Source: CAUTXO01 sp963542625 (GTDB lineage: Bacteria > Campylobacterota > Campylobacteria > Campylobacterales > SZUA-545). From it: a stretch of DNA of 5,741 nucleotides. Position numbers and translations under genes: made by a program. The DNA is taken from NCBI GenBank assembly GCA_963542625.1, contig CAUTXO010000081.1, forward strand, positions 1 through 5,741. The letters run 5' to 3'. The notes under the pieces are model-generated. The model was given only the letters and a program-made list of their open reading frames with translations, ran no database searches and was not told the DNA's origin. Below, piece after piece: positions 1-5,707 of the stretch (the first letter of the stretch is position 1; every line of letters begins with the position of its first letter).

Positions 1-753
1 GATACGTCACGGTTGTTGTGTAGATGTCGTCTTGAACGCCATAACCGCCGCTACCACCACCACTGCCGTTTTCTTTCTTTGCACCGCTAAAAACAAGCAA
101 ATCGCCCTCTAGGGTGTAGTAGCCTTTCATAGTTTTTAACTCGGTTTTATTCATCGTGTTGCTACTTGTATCGCCAAAGGTAATTTCGCCATCAAAAACA
201 CCGCGCGTTTCATCGCTACTGCTTGTTATGGCGTATCCAGTTTTGTATTTATTACCGTTAAATTCAGTAAATGAGCTTGTGTTGGCATCGCCAGATACAA
301 CTTGCGCCTTTAGCGTTAGCGGCTTGCCGTCCTTGTTTTTTGTGATTTTTACCGTTATGCCCTTTGACTCTTCGCATTTGTCTTTGCAATAGTTTTTGCA
401 TTCAATCGTCGCGCCAACTTCCCTGCACCTAAACGCACCCGCGCTTTGATTTACTCGCAAGGACTCAAAAGCTGCTTCCGTGCTTTCTAAAAGGTTGCTA
501 AGATCTTGCTTAAGATTGCTTCCTACTATCTTGCTAACGTAATCTGCGTATTGGATTTCATCTGGGAGAATGTAGTAAAAACCCGCTTTTTTGGCGTCTG
601 GAATATCTATTTTTGTGTAGCTGATGCCACCTTTGTCCGCGTCATCGCTAGATCCGCAAGAAGCCAAACCAAGTGCAACCGCACCGACAAAACCTAGGAG
701 AGAAAGTTTATAGGCTGCCCCCCCCCCCGCCTGTTAAGAAATAAGGAATTCAT
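1..753 (-). CDS. Phase-variable surface lipoprotein, frame interrupted at a poly-G tract (OFF), 3' end outside window
   Basis: An ATG at 753, preceded by a good ribosome binding site (AAAGGA at 759-764), opens a frame reading MNSLFLNRRGGG and then enters an 11-G run. With 11 G the frame becomes QPINFLS and stops at TAG 696-694, giving 19 residues. The frame after the tract is open from 718 to the window edge without a stop. It encodes AAYKLSLLGFVGAVALGLAS-C, a hydrophobic signal segment with lipobox LAS-C (Cys codon 658-656), followed by about 219 mature residues. Nine or twelve G would join start and lipoprotein; ten or eleven do not. No ATG or GTG lies in the open frame between the tract and the Cys, and upstream that frame meets TAA, so expression needs a tract-length change. 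The mature part has a four-Cys cluster (C-x8-C-x3-C-x3-C, codons roughly 408-370) and a Gly/Ser-rich linker (about 70-38). The family is not recognised. The role as an outer-membrane or periplasmic lipoprotein is inferred from the lipobox. Confidence 0.8.
718..728 (-). repeat. Poly-G tract (11 G on the coding strand), phase-variation switch
   Basis: Eleven consecutive C on the plus strand (G on the coding strand) lie between the start codon and the signal peptide of the lipoprotein gene. Homopolymeric G tracts of 8 or more are the classic slipped-strand contingency sites of Campylobacter and Helicobacter. The tract encodes Gly residues ahead of the hydrophobic core, so adding or removing three bases would be tolerated. 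As shown the gene is OFF; G9 or G12 would be ON. A length error in sequencing or assembly is possible, but the placement argues for a genuine switch either way. Confidence 0.88.
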
Positions 754-796
754 TCCTATCCTTTAAGTGATTTCTAAGCTTGGACTTAGTTGTCGA

Positions 797-825
797 ATTG
801 TATGTATAGTTTGCTTTATATTCAA
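797..825 (-). promoter_or_regulatory. Candidate sigma-70 promoter of the lipoprotein gene
   Basis: On the minus strand TTGAAT (825-820) and TACAAT (802-797) are separated by exactly 17 bp, close to the -35/-10 consensus. Transcription would begin near 790 and leave a leader of roughly 37 nt carrying the AAAGGA ribosome binding site. The stretch is locally AT-rich between GC-rich flanks. An overlapping TATACA a few bases upstream could serve as an alternative -10. This is motif matching only. Confidence 0.5.
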
Positions 826-934
826 GATCAAGGCTTGCAGATCCTAGCCAAAGCCGGATCTAAAGCAAGCTAGCCGCAAGATCTAGCGCAAGTGGGGCGT
901 GGCGTTATGTGCGCGGTGGTTAGCAAGAGCGAGC

Positions 935-959
935 GCGTGCAGACGAGAGCTTTGCACGC
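935..959. repeat. Inverted repeat downstream of hisD
   Basis: GCGTGCA (935-941) and TGCACGC (953-959) are perfectly complementary around an 11-nt loop. The hairpin lies about 58 bp past the hisD stop, but neither strand has the T-run expected of an intrinsic terminator. It may merely slow or end transcription from hisD, or be chance in GC-rich DNA. Confidence 0.35.
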
Positions 960-1016
960 TGGCAAACGCGCACAGGTGGCAATAGCAAGCGCGGTCATCA
1001 GCGGGCAAGCACAGAT

Positions 1017-2321
1017 CTAGCTGCGGTTAAGATCTTCTAGCCGCACATCAAGGCTTTGTTTGTGCGCTTGCAAGCCTTCCCCGCTTGCAAGAGCAGCGGC
1101 GTGCGGCGCAACGGAGGCGAAAGTTTTTGCGTTCATACTAATGATGGACGTTTTTTTCATAAAGTTATCCACGCTAAGCGGCGAGAAAAATTTGGCGCTA
1201 GATCCCGTCGGCAAGGTATGATTTGGCCCTGCGATATAATCGCCGATGGCTTCAGGAGAGAGCTCGCCAAGAAAAATCGCACCCGCGTTTTTAACGCCCG
1301 CTAAGTAACTAAAAGGCTCGGCAAACAAGATCTCCAAATGCTCGGGCGCAATGCGGTTCATTAGATCTAGGGCTTCGTTTTTATCGCGCGTTACGATGAT
1401 TGCGCCGCGATTTTCCACCGACGCCGCCGCAATTTCCCTGCGCGGCAAGGTTTGCACGTGCTTTGCCACCAGCTGCGCCACTTCTTTTGCTAGCGCGCTT
1501 GACGGCGTAATTAAAATGCTAGACGCCATTTGGTCGTGCTCGGCTTGAGCTAGCATATCGATGGCAATGTAGGTCGCGTTTGCGCTTTCATCGGCCAAAA
1601 TCCCAATCTCGCTAGGGCCTGCAACCATATCTATATTCACCGTGCCAAAGACCATTTTTTTTGCCGTCGCCACGAAAATATTGCCAGGCCCTGTGATGAC
1701 ATCGCATTTTTTGATATGCTCCGTGCCATAAGCCATTGCGCCGATTGCGCTAGCCCCGCCGATGCGATAAACTTCGCGCACGCCGCAAAGCCACGCGGCG
1801 GCTAAGACAAGCTGATTTACTTCGCCGCGCGGGGTGGGGACGCACATCGCAATTTCATTCACGCCCGCCACCACAGCCGGAATGGCGTTCATTAGCACCG
1901 AGCTTGGGTAAGACGCCTTGCCGCCTGGTATATAAAGCCCCGCGCGCGCAACGGCTGAGATCTTTTGCCCTAAGATCTCCCCGCCACTCTCAAAACTAAG
2001 CCACGAATTTTGCACCTGCTTTTGATGAAAGCGCGTAATTCGCTCGTGCGCAACGTGCAAGGATCTTTGCACATCGCTTGGCGTGGCGTCGTAAGCTTTT
2101 TTTAGATCTTGCTCGCTAAAACAAAGCTCGCTAAAACTGCCCGCGTTCCAGCCATCAAAGCGCCTAACCTGCTCTAAAACCGCCGCTTCGCCCTTAGCCC
2201 TAACCTGCGCTAAGATCTCTTTAACAACAGGCTCAACGGCGTCTGTATCTGTTTCTGAGCGCCGCAAAAGCTTTGCAAAGCCACTCTCAAAATCCGCACT
2301 TTTAGTATCTAAAAAAACCAT
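1017..2321 (-). CDS. hisD: Histidinol dehydrogenase HisD
   Basis: HisD carries out the last two steps of histidine synthesis, oxidising L-histidinol to L-histidinaldehyde and then L-histidine with two NAD+, as a zinc-dependent cytosolic enzyme. Numbered from the ATG at 2321 (434 residues, normal for the family), all key residues are present: zinc ligands Gln259 and His262 in AQAEHDQMAS, Asp361 in GDYIAGPNH and His420 in EGLQAHKQ, and the catalytic Glu327-His328 pair in IAPEHLE. The motifs GLYIPGGKASYPSSVLMN, ITGPGN and VAGPSEIG are also typical. A GTG at 2330 in the same frame would add three residues and overlap the czcD end. I prefer the ATG, which follows the czcD TGA by only two bases. 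No strong ribosome binding site is visible, so translation is probably coupled to czcD. No other his gene lies in the window. Confidence 0.96.
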   Translation of the reverse strand: MVFLDTKSADFESGFAKLLRRSETDTDAVEPVVKEILAQVRAKGEAAVLEQVRRFDGWNAGSFSELCFSEQDLKKAYDATPSDVQRSLHVAHERITRFHQKQVQNSWLSFESGGEILGQKISAVARAGLYIPGGKASYPSSVLMNAIPAVVAGVNEIAMCVPTPRGEVNQLVLAAAWLCGVREVYRIGGASAIGAMAYGTEHIKKCDVITGPGNIFVATAKKMVFGTVNIDMVAGPSEIGILADESANATYIAIDMLAQAEHDQMASSILITPSSALAKEVAQLVAKHVQTLPRREIAAASVENRGAIIVTRDKNEALDLMNRIAPEHLEILFAEPFSYLAGVKNAGAIFLGELSPEAIGDYIAGPNHTLPTGSSAKFFSPLSVDNFMKKTSIISMNAKTFASVAPHAAALASGEGLQAHKQSLDVRLEDLNRS

Positions 2322-2323
2322 TT

Positions 2324-3319
2324 TCACCACTCAAACTGCAAGGTTGAATGCACTATCTTAAACTTTTCTTTAAGATCTTTATTAATTCCTTGCATAATTT
2401 CTTTATACGCGCCGAGATCTTCTTTTTTAATCTGCACGTGCGCCGTGAGATTATACATATTGCCCGTGATTTCCCAGACGTGGAGATCGTGAATATCTTG
2501 CACCCCGCTGCACGCTAAAATGTGCGCGCGTACGGCGTCAAGCGGCACGGGCGAGCTCTCAAGCAAGGTGTTAAAAGACGACTTCAAAACGCCATAAGCC
2601 CAACGGAAAATAACAAGGCTAACAAGCAGCGCTAGCACCACGTCAATGAAATACCACGACGTGTAATAAATCACGATGTAGCCTACGATAATGGCAACCG
2701 ATGAAAGCGCGTCGGAGAGCATATGGATAAAGGACGATTTAAGATTAATGTTCTCGCGGTCGCCCTTCATCAAAAAATACGCCGTGATTAAATTCACAAC
2801 AAGCCCCAGCGCGGCAATGCCAAAGGCTAGGGAGAGCTCGATTTTTTGCGGGTTTAAAAAGCGCTCAAAGGCTTCGTAAATGATCCAAAAAACAGAGAGC
2901 ACAATCGTTATGCCGTTGATAAACGCGGCCAGGACTTCAATTCTATAGTAGCCAAAGGTTTTATCCACAGGCGCGGTGCGCGCGGCAAGGCTGATGGCAA
3001 AAAGCGAGACGCTAAGCGCGAAAAAGTGCGTAAACATATGCACCGCGTCGCTTACTAGCGCCAAAGATCCAGAGATAAAGCCAAAGATAAACTCCAAAAA
3101 CATCGTTACAACCGTGATGATTAAAGAGATCTTTAGCACTTTTTTATCCGTGCTGCGGTGGTCGTGCGAATGCGCGCAATGCCCGCCGCCGTGAGCGTGA
3201 TTGTGCCCGTGATCGTGATCGTGCGTGTGATTATGCCCGCCGCAATGCTCGCCGTGAGCGTGGCTGTGTTCGTGCGGGAGATAGGGTTTGTGCTCGGTTA
3301 AGCCAAAGTCGCATTCCAT
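2324..3319 (-). CDS. czcD: Cation diffusion facilitator (CzcD/ZitB-like) Zn2+/divalent-metal exporter with His-rich N-terminus
   Basis: This is an inner-membrane antiporter of the CDF family, expected to export Zn2+ or similar cations in exchange for protons. I start it at ATG 3319 (331 residues) because AAAGGA (3326-3331) sits 6 bp upstream; a TTG at 3352 would give an unsupported extension. Residues 10-54 hold 18 histidines plus Cys26 and Cys48, a likely metal-binding cytosolic tail. Six membrane segments follow (about 61-240), with the family motif GYYRIEVLAAFING at 123-136. The C-terminal domain contains HDLHVWEITGN, as in ZitB/CzcD. Helix 5 has the usual H199-x3-D203 metal site. Helix 2 reads H94-M-F-T-H98, where CzcD and ZitB usually have HxxxD. 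That may change metal preference, so 'zinc' is inferred from the family. The stop is two bases before the hisD ATG, indicating one transcript. Confidence 0.93.
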   Translation of the reverse strand: MECDFGLTEHKPYLPHEHSHAHGEHCGGHNHTHDHDHGHNHAHGGGHCAHSHDHRSTDKKVLKISLIITVVTMFLEFIFGFISGSLALVSDAVHMFTHFFALSVSLFAISLAARTAPVDKTFGYYRIEVLAAFINGITIVLSVFWIIYEAFERFLNPQKIELSLAFGIAALGLVVNLITAYFLMKGDRENINLKSSFIHMLSDALSSVAIIVGYIVIYYTSWYFIDVVLALLVSLVIFRWAYGVLKSSFNTLLESSPVPLDAVRAHILACSGVQDIHDLHVWEITGNMYNLTAHVQIKKEDLGAYKEIMQGINKDLKEKFKIVHSTLQFEW

Positions 3320-3325
3320 TTTCCA

Positions 3326-3346
3326 TCCTTTACCGCGCGCATTGTA
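3326..3346 (-). promoter_or_regulatory. Candidate -10 element and ribosome binding site for the czcD-hisD pair
   Basis: On the minus strand TACAAT (3346-3341), within GTTACAATG, is a good -10 box. It is preceded by an AT-rich patch (TTAAAAATTTT) and no clear -35, as is common in Campylobacterota. Transcription would start near 3334, leaving a leader of about 15 nt with AAAGGA at 3331-3326, 6 bp before the czcD ATG. The position supports ATG 3319 over the upstream TTG. No operator for a known metal sensor was recognised. Confidence 0.5.
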
Positions 3347-3400
3347 ACGCAAAATTTTTAAGCCAAGCGCGCGCGGGCGCCAAACTCAACAAAGCTAGGC

Positions 3401-3421
3401 TAAAATACACACCTTAAAGGA
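3401..3421 (+). promoter_or_regulatory. Candidate -10 element and ribosome binding site for the plus-strand operon
   Basis: TAAAAT (3401-3406) is a plausible -10 box followed by AAAGGA (3416-3421), 5 bp before ATG 3427. No good -35 is visible, and upstream lies a GC-rich alternating stretch (GCGCGCGC at 3367-3374). Together with the czcD -10 on the other strand this makes a compact divergent promoter region, with 107 bp between the two start codons. Confidence 0.45.
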
Positions 3422-3426
3422 TACTT

Positions 3427-3675
3427 ATGGACGAAGCCCTAAAAGTTCTAGCCGCGCTTAGTATGTTTGCGCTCATTGCTTTCATCACCTTTAAAAACAA
3501 GGACCTGCTAAAAAGCCCCGACAGGACAGATCCAGGCATAAAAAAGGTTTTCTACCTATTAATAATAGCCGTGCCCGCGCTGCTTTTGTTTTTGTATTAC
3601 GCCAAGGTTAAAGACGCCGCGCCAAGCAAGGACGACTACCTGCTAAAGGGTTCAAAAAGCGAGATTAGCATATGA
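3427..3675 (+). CDS. Small two-helix membrane protein of unknown function
   Basis: This 82-residue protein is not recognised as a named family. It has two predicted membrane segments, about 7-22 (VLAALSMFALIAFITF) and 41-59 (VFYLLIIAVPALLLFLYYA). A basic/acidic loop with Asp and Pro (KNKDLLKSPDRTDPGIKK, 23-40) joins them, and a charged C-terminal tail follows from residue 60. By the positive-inside rule the Lys-rich loop is probably cytoplasmic, with both ends outside. The gene is real on several counts: a good ribosome binding site (AAAGGA, 5 bp before the ATG), a candidate -10 just upstream, and an ATGA overlap with the sirtuin gene that follows. It is first in the operon, so translation of the sirtuin is probably coupled to it. 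Function is unknown; it could anchor or regulate a partner at the membrane, which is speculation. Confidence 0.85.
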   Translation: MDEALKVLAALSMFALIAFITFKNKDLLKSPDRTDPGIKKVFYLLIIAVPALLLFLYYAKVKDAAPSKDDYLLKGSKSEISI

Positions 3676-4406
3676 GTAAGATCTTTTGCCTAAGCGGCGC
3701 GGGGCTATCGGCTGAGAGCGGAATTAGCACCTTTAGAGACGCGGGCGGGCTGTGGGAAAACCACGACGTAATGGAAGTTTGCTCGGTGCAAGGTTGGCAA
3801 AAAAACAAGCAGCTTGTTACGGAGTTTTACGACAAACGCCGCCAAGATCTAAGCGGCAAAGAGCCAAACAAAATGCACTTTTTTCTAGCAGATCTTGAGA
3901 AAAAATACAAGCAAGAGTTTATCCACCTAACGCAAAACGTTGATGATCTGTGCGAAAAGGCAGGCGCAAAAAACGTAATCCACCTGCACGGGAGCTTGCG
4001 GGATCTGCGCTGCGAAAAGTGCGGCGCCGCGTGGGATATAGGCTACGCCGCACAAGATCCAGGCGCTGTTTGCAAGGAATGCGGCTCGCGCGATGTGCGC
4101 CATAACGTCGTGATGTTTGGGGAGAGCGCGCCAAACTACAAATACATTTACAGCGCCATCGCACGCTGCGAGATCTTCATAGCCATAGGGACAAGCGGCA
4201 AGGTCATAGACATCGTCCCGCTAGCGGTGGAAGCGCCAAAATCCATCTACATCAACATAAAAAGAGAAGAATACTATTCGCTAGGCAACGCGGCGGAGTG
4301 GATCGACGGCTTTTTCACAGACGCCATCATCAAGCCAGCTTCAAAGGCCACGCAAGATCTAGCGGATTTAATAGACTTTTACGCCGATGAAGACGGTAAT
4401 TTTTGA
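3672..4406 (+). CDS. cobB: Sir2-family NAD+-dependent protein deacylase, class III (desuccinylase signature)
   Basis: Sirtuins remove acyl groups from lysines using NAD+, giving nicotinamide and O-acyl-ADP-ribose. The NAD-binding motif GAGLSAESGISTFRD lies at 9-23, TQNVDD at 87-92 and HLHG, with catalytic His106, at 104-107. The zinc ribbon is Cys114/Cys117 and Cys134/Cys137. GTSGKV near residue 175 and NIKREEY near 195 belong to the C-terminal Rossmann part. Tyr53 and Arg56 in FYDKRR form the Y-x2-R pair that in SIRT5 and E. coli CobB binds succinyl or malonyl lysine, so desuccinylation/demalonylation is likely along with deacetylation. The usual His of the N-x-D-x-L-H motif is Cys94 here. 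Length (244 residues) is normal. The start overlaps the previous stop as ATGA, and the 3' end overlaps the HAD gene by 20 bp. The symbol is assigned by family resemblance only. Confidence 0.93.
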   Translation: MSKIFCLSGAGLSAESGISTFRDAGGLWENHDVMEVCSVQGWQKNKQLVTEFYDKRRQDLSGKEPNKMHFFLADLEKKYKQEFIHLTQNVDDLCEKAGAKNVIHLHGSLRDLRCEKCGAAWDIGYAAQDPGAVCKECGSRDVRHNVVMFGESAPNYKYIYSAIARCEIFIAIGTSGKVIDIVPLAVEAPKSIYINIKREEYYSLGNAAEWIDGFFTDAIIKPASKATQDLADLIDFYADEDGNF

Positions 4407-5001
4407 CCTTGACGGCACGCTTGTAGATACCAGCGAGCCGATTTGGCGCACCATCAATCACGTCCGCGCTAGGCTTGGTTTGCCGCCCTTAGAAAAACAA
4501 GAAACGCTAGACGCTGTGAATTCGCCAAACGCCCCCGCCGCGCAATTTTTCTACGCCGCCGAGAGTTTTAGCAAGGAGCACGCCGAGATCTTTGGCGCTT
4601 ACTATGAGGCGCATTGTTTGGAAAATATCCGCACCTATGATGGCGTGGCGGATCTGCTAAAGGCTCTGCGGCAAGATGGCTTTCTTTTAGCAGTGGCAAC
4701 AAACGCCACGACGCACTTTGCGCAAAAGATCCTGCGCGCGCAAGATCTAGCTGGCTTTTTTACGCTCATCGCGGGCGCTGATAAAGCCGCGCGCCCCAAA
4801 CCTGACCCGGCAATTTTAAACTACTGCTTGCAAGAGCTAGGCGCTAGCGCAAACGAATGCGTTTTCATCGGCGATAGCCACAAAGACCGCCTAGCCGCAC
4901 AGGCCATAAATATGCGCTACCAAATGGTCGGCTGGGGTTTTTGCCAAGTAGCGGGCGCAAAAGATCCACGCGAGCTTTTGGGGCTCATCAAGGAAAAATA
5001 A
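4387..5001 (+). CDS. HAD-family phosphatase (phosphoglycolate phosphatase-like)
   Basis: This 204-residue HAD-superfamily hydrolase should dephosphorylate a small cytosolic metabolite through an aspartyl-phosphate intermediate. All four motifs are present: I, FDLDGT with nucleophile Asp7 and acid/base Asp9; II, Thr105 in ATNAT; III, Lys138 in RPKPDP; IV, IGDSHKD with Asp163 and Asp167. A small helical cap domain lies between motifs I and II (about 15-85), as in subfamily I phosphatases such as Gph and the PPase/phosphoglycolate group. The substrate cannot be told from sequence. It could be 2-phosphoglycolate, a sugar phosphate or a damaged nucleotide. The start at ATG 4387 lies inside the sirtuin gene (20-bp overlap) with no strong ribosome binding site, so translation is likely coupled. 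Its TAA overlaps the next ATG by one base (TAATG). Confidence 0.92.
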   Translation: MKTVIFDLDGTLVDTSEPIWRTINHVRARLGLPPLEKQETLDAVNSPNAPAAQFFYAAESFSKEHAEIFGAYYEAHCLENIRTYDGVADLLKALRQDGFLLAVATNATTHFAQKILRAQDLAGFFTLIAGADKAARPKPDPAILNYCLQELGASANECVFIGDSHKDRLAAQAINMRYQMVGWGFCQVAGAKDPRELLGLIKEK

Positions 5002-5423
5002 TGGAAAAAATGGACTTTTTTTGCTACAAAATCACCGCCGCCAAAAAAATGATAGACGCAAACAACCACGTAAATAACGTTGTTTATGTGCAATTAATGC
5101 AAGACGCGGCAACCGCGCACGCCGTGTATGTGGGCGACACAAAGCAAACAAGCCTTGAGCTAAACTACACTTGGGTTACAAAAACGCATTTCATCGACTA
5201 CATAAAGCCGATTTTTCTAGGCGAAGAAGTGCTGATAAAAACGTGGGTGGAAGAAATCAAAATGTCCTCTTGCTTGCGAAAATACAGCTTTGAAAACCCT
5301 AGCGGCAAGGTTTTTACAAGAGCGCAAACGGTTTATGTGACAATCGATCCCGCGCGGCAACGACCGGTGCCAATACCTGAAAAGATAAAAAAGCTATATC
5401 CGATTTTCAAAAGCCAAGCCTAG
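5001..5423 (+). CDS. Hotdog-fold acyl-CoA thioesterase (4HBT family)
   Basis: A 140-residue single-hotdog protein predicted to hydrolyse acyl-CoA or acyl-ACP thioesters in the cytosol. The active-site stretch MIDANNHVNNVVYVQLMQDA (about 17-36) matches the family pattern D-x3-H-V-N-N-x-x-Y. Asp19 is the probable catalytic residue, and the following helix carries substrate contacts. The rest shows the alternating hydrophobic strands of the hotdog sheet (IDYIKPIFLGEEVLIKTWV; RAQTVYVTIDP). I start at ATG 5001, with AAGGA 6 bp before it. A TTG at 4941 would extend the protein inside the HAD gene, without homology. A second in-frame ATG at 5010 is less likely. As last gene of the operon it shares the TAATG junction with the HAD gene. 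Its pairing with a sirtuin suggests acyl-CoA clearance; chain-length preference cannot be read from the sequence. Confidence 0.9.
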   Translation: MEKMDFFCYKITAAKKMIDANNHVNNVVYVQLMQDAATAHAVYVGDTKQTSLELNYTWVTKTHFIDYIKPIFLGEEVLIKTWVEEIKMSSCLRKYSFENPSGKVFTRAQTVYVTIDPARQRPVPIPEKIKKLYPIFKSQA

Positions 5424-5448
5424 CCTAGCGCGACTGGATCTGGCTTTT
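5409..5448 (+). terminator. Possible intrinsic terminator of the operon
   Basis: AAAAGCCA (5409-5416) and TGGCTTTT (5441-5448) are a perfect 8-bp inverted repeat around the thioesterase stop codon, so the transcript could form a stem ending in UUUU. The 24-nt loop is long, the stem has only four G:C pairs and the T-run is just four bases, so it would be weak at best. No better terminator was seen before the window end. Confidence 0.3.
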
Positions 5449-5522
5449 GCGACCCCTGCCGCGCCAATGATGACCTAAACCTAGCCATTAACTTACTTTT
5501 TTAAGCCACGCTAAACGCACAC

Positions 5523-5677
5523 GATCTAAGCAGCTTTGCACCCCGCGCGGGGCGCTAAGATCTTGCACGATTTTAGTGCGTGCGATTGGATCTTGACTGA
5601 GATCTGTTAGATCTTGACGTGCAGGAGTGTTTGGATCTTGAGCGTAAGATCTGGGGCTAGGATCTAAGGCTAGATCT
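5523..5677. repeat. Cluster of nine GATCT words
   Basis: GATCT begins at 5523, 5559, 5589, 5601, 5610, 5634, 5648, 5661 and 5673; five copies are the full palindrome AGATCT (5558, 5600, 5609, 5647, 5672). Nine copies of a five-base word in 155 bp is far above chance, and no protein explains it. Recurring neighbours are GCTA before and TTG or AAG after the word. Spacing is not constant, so this is not a CRISPR or regular tandem array. Confidence 0.6.
5541..5552. repeat. Perfect 12-bp GC palindrome
   Basis: CCCCGCGCGGGG is a perfect palindrome, and one mismatch further out it extends to an imperfect 18-bp one (5538-5555). It could form a short hairpin or be a dimeric-protein site. There is no following T-run, so a terminator is unlikely. 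Confidence 0.4.
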
Positions 5678-5707
5678 AAGCGCTTGTGTTTTTCTTTTTT
5701 TAAATTA

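Larger units (their letters stand above)
754..1016. other. Intergenic region between hisD and the lipoprotein gene, no convincing gene
   Basis: These 263 bp separate the hisD stop from the lipoprotein start. The left third is AT-rich and holds the lipoprotein promoter. From about 840 to 1016 the DNA is GC-rich and rich in short words such as GCAAG, GCTAG and GATCT. Short open frames exist on both strands (37 codons plus, 43 codons minus), but they overlap each other, lack good ribosome binding sites and show no recognisable family. A 7-bp inverted repeat sits at 935-959. No tRNA or U-tailed terminator was seen. Confidence 0.5.

Noticed and set aside
506..697. Plus-strand open frame opposite the lipoprotein gene (and a similar one at 156-392)
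   Set aside because: These are antisense shadows: the minus-strand frame is continuous, has a lipobox and sensible codon use, and explains the region.
907..1020. Plus-strand 37-codon open frame (ATG 907) and an overlapping 43-codon minus-strand frame
   Set aside because: Both are short, lie opposite each other in GC-rich DNA, lack good ribosome binding sites and match nothing known.
2960..2970. DnaA-box-like TTATCCACA, with similar words near 1165 and 3919
   Set aside because: They are isolated, lie inside coding sequence and are not near dnaA or an AT-rich unwinding element, so an origin is not supported.
4941..5000. Upstream TTG start extending the thioesterase by 20 residues
   Set aside because: The extension overlaps the HAD gene, has no family similarity, and ATG 5001 has an AAGGA site at the right distance.
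5520..5700. CRISPR-like array suggested by repeated GATCT words
   Set aside because: The repeated unit is only five to seven bases, spacing varies from 9 to 36 bp, and there is no repeat/spacer structure.
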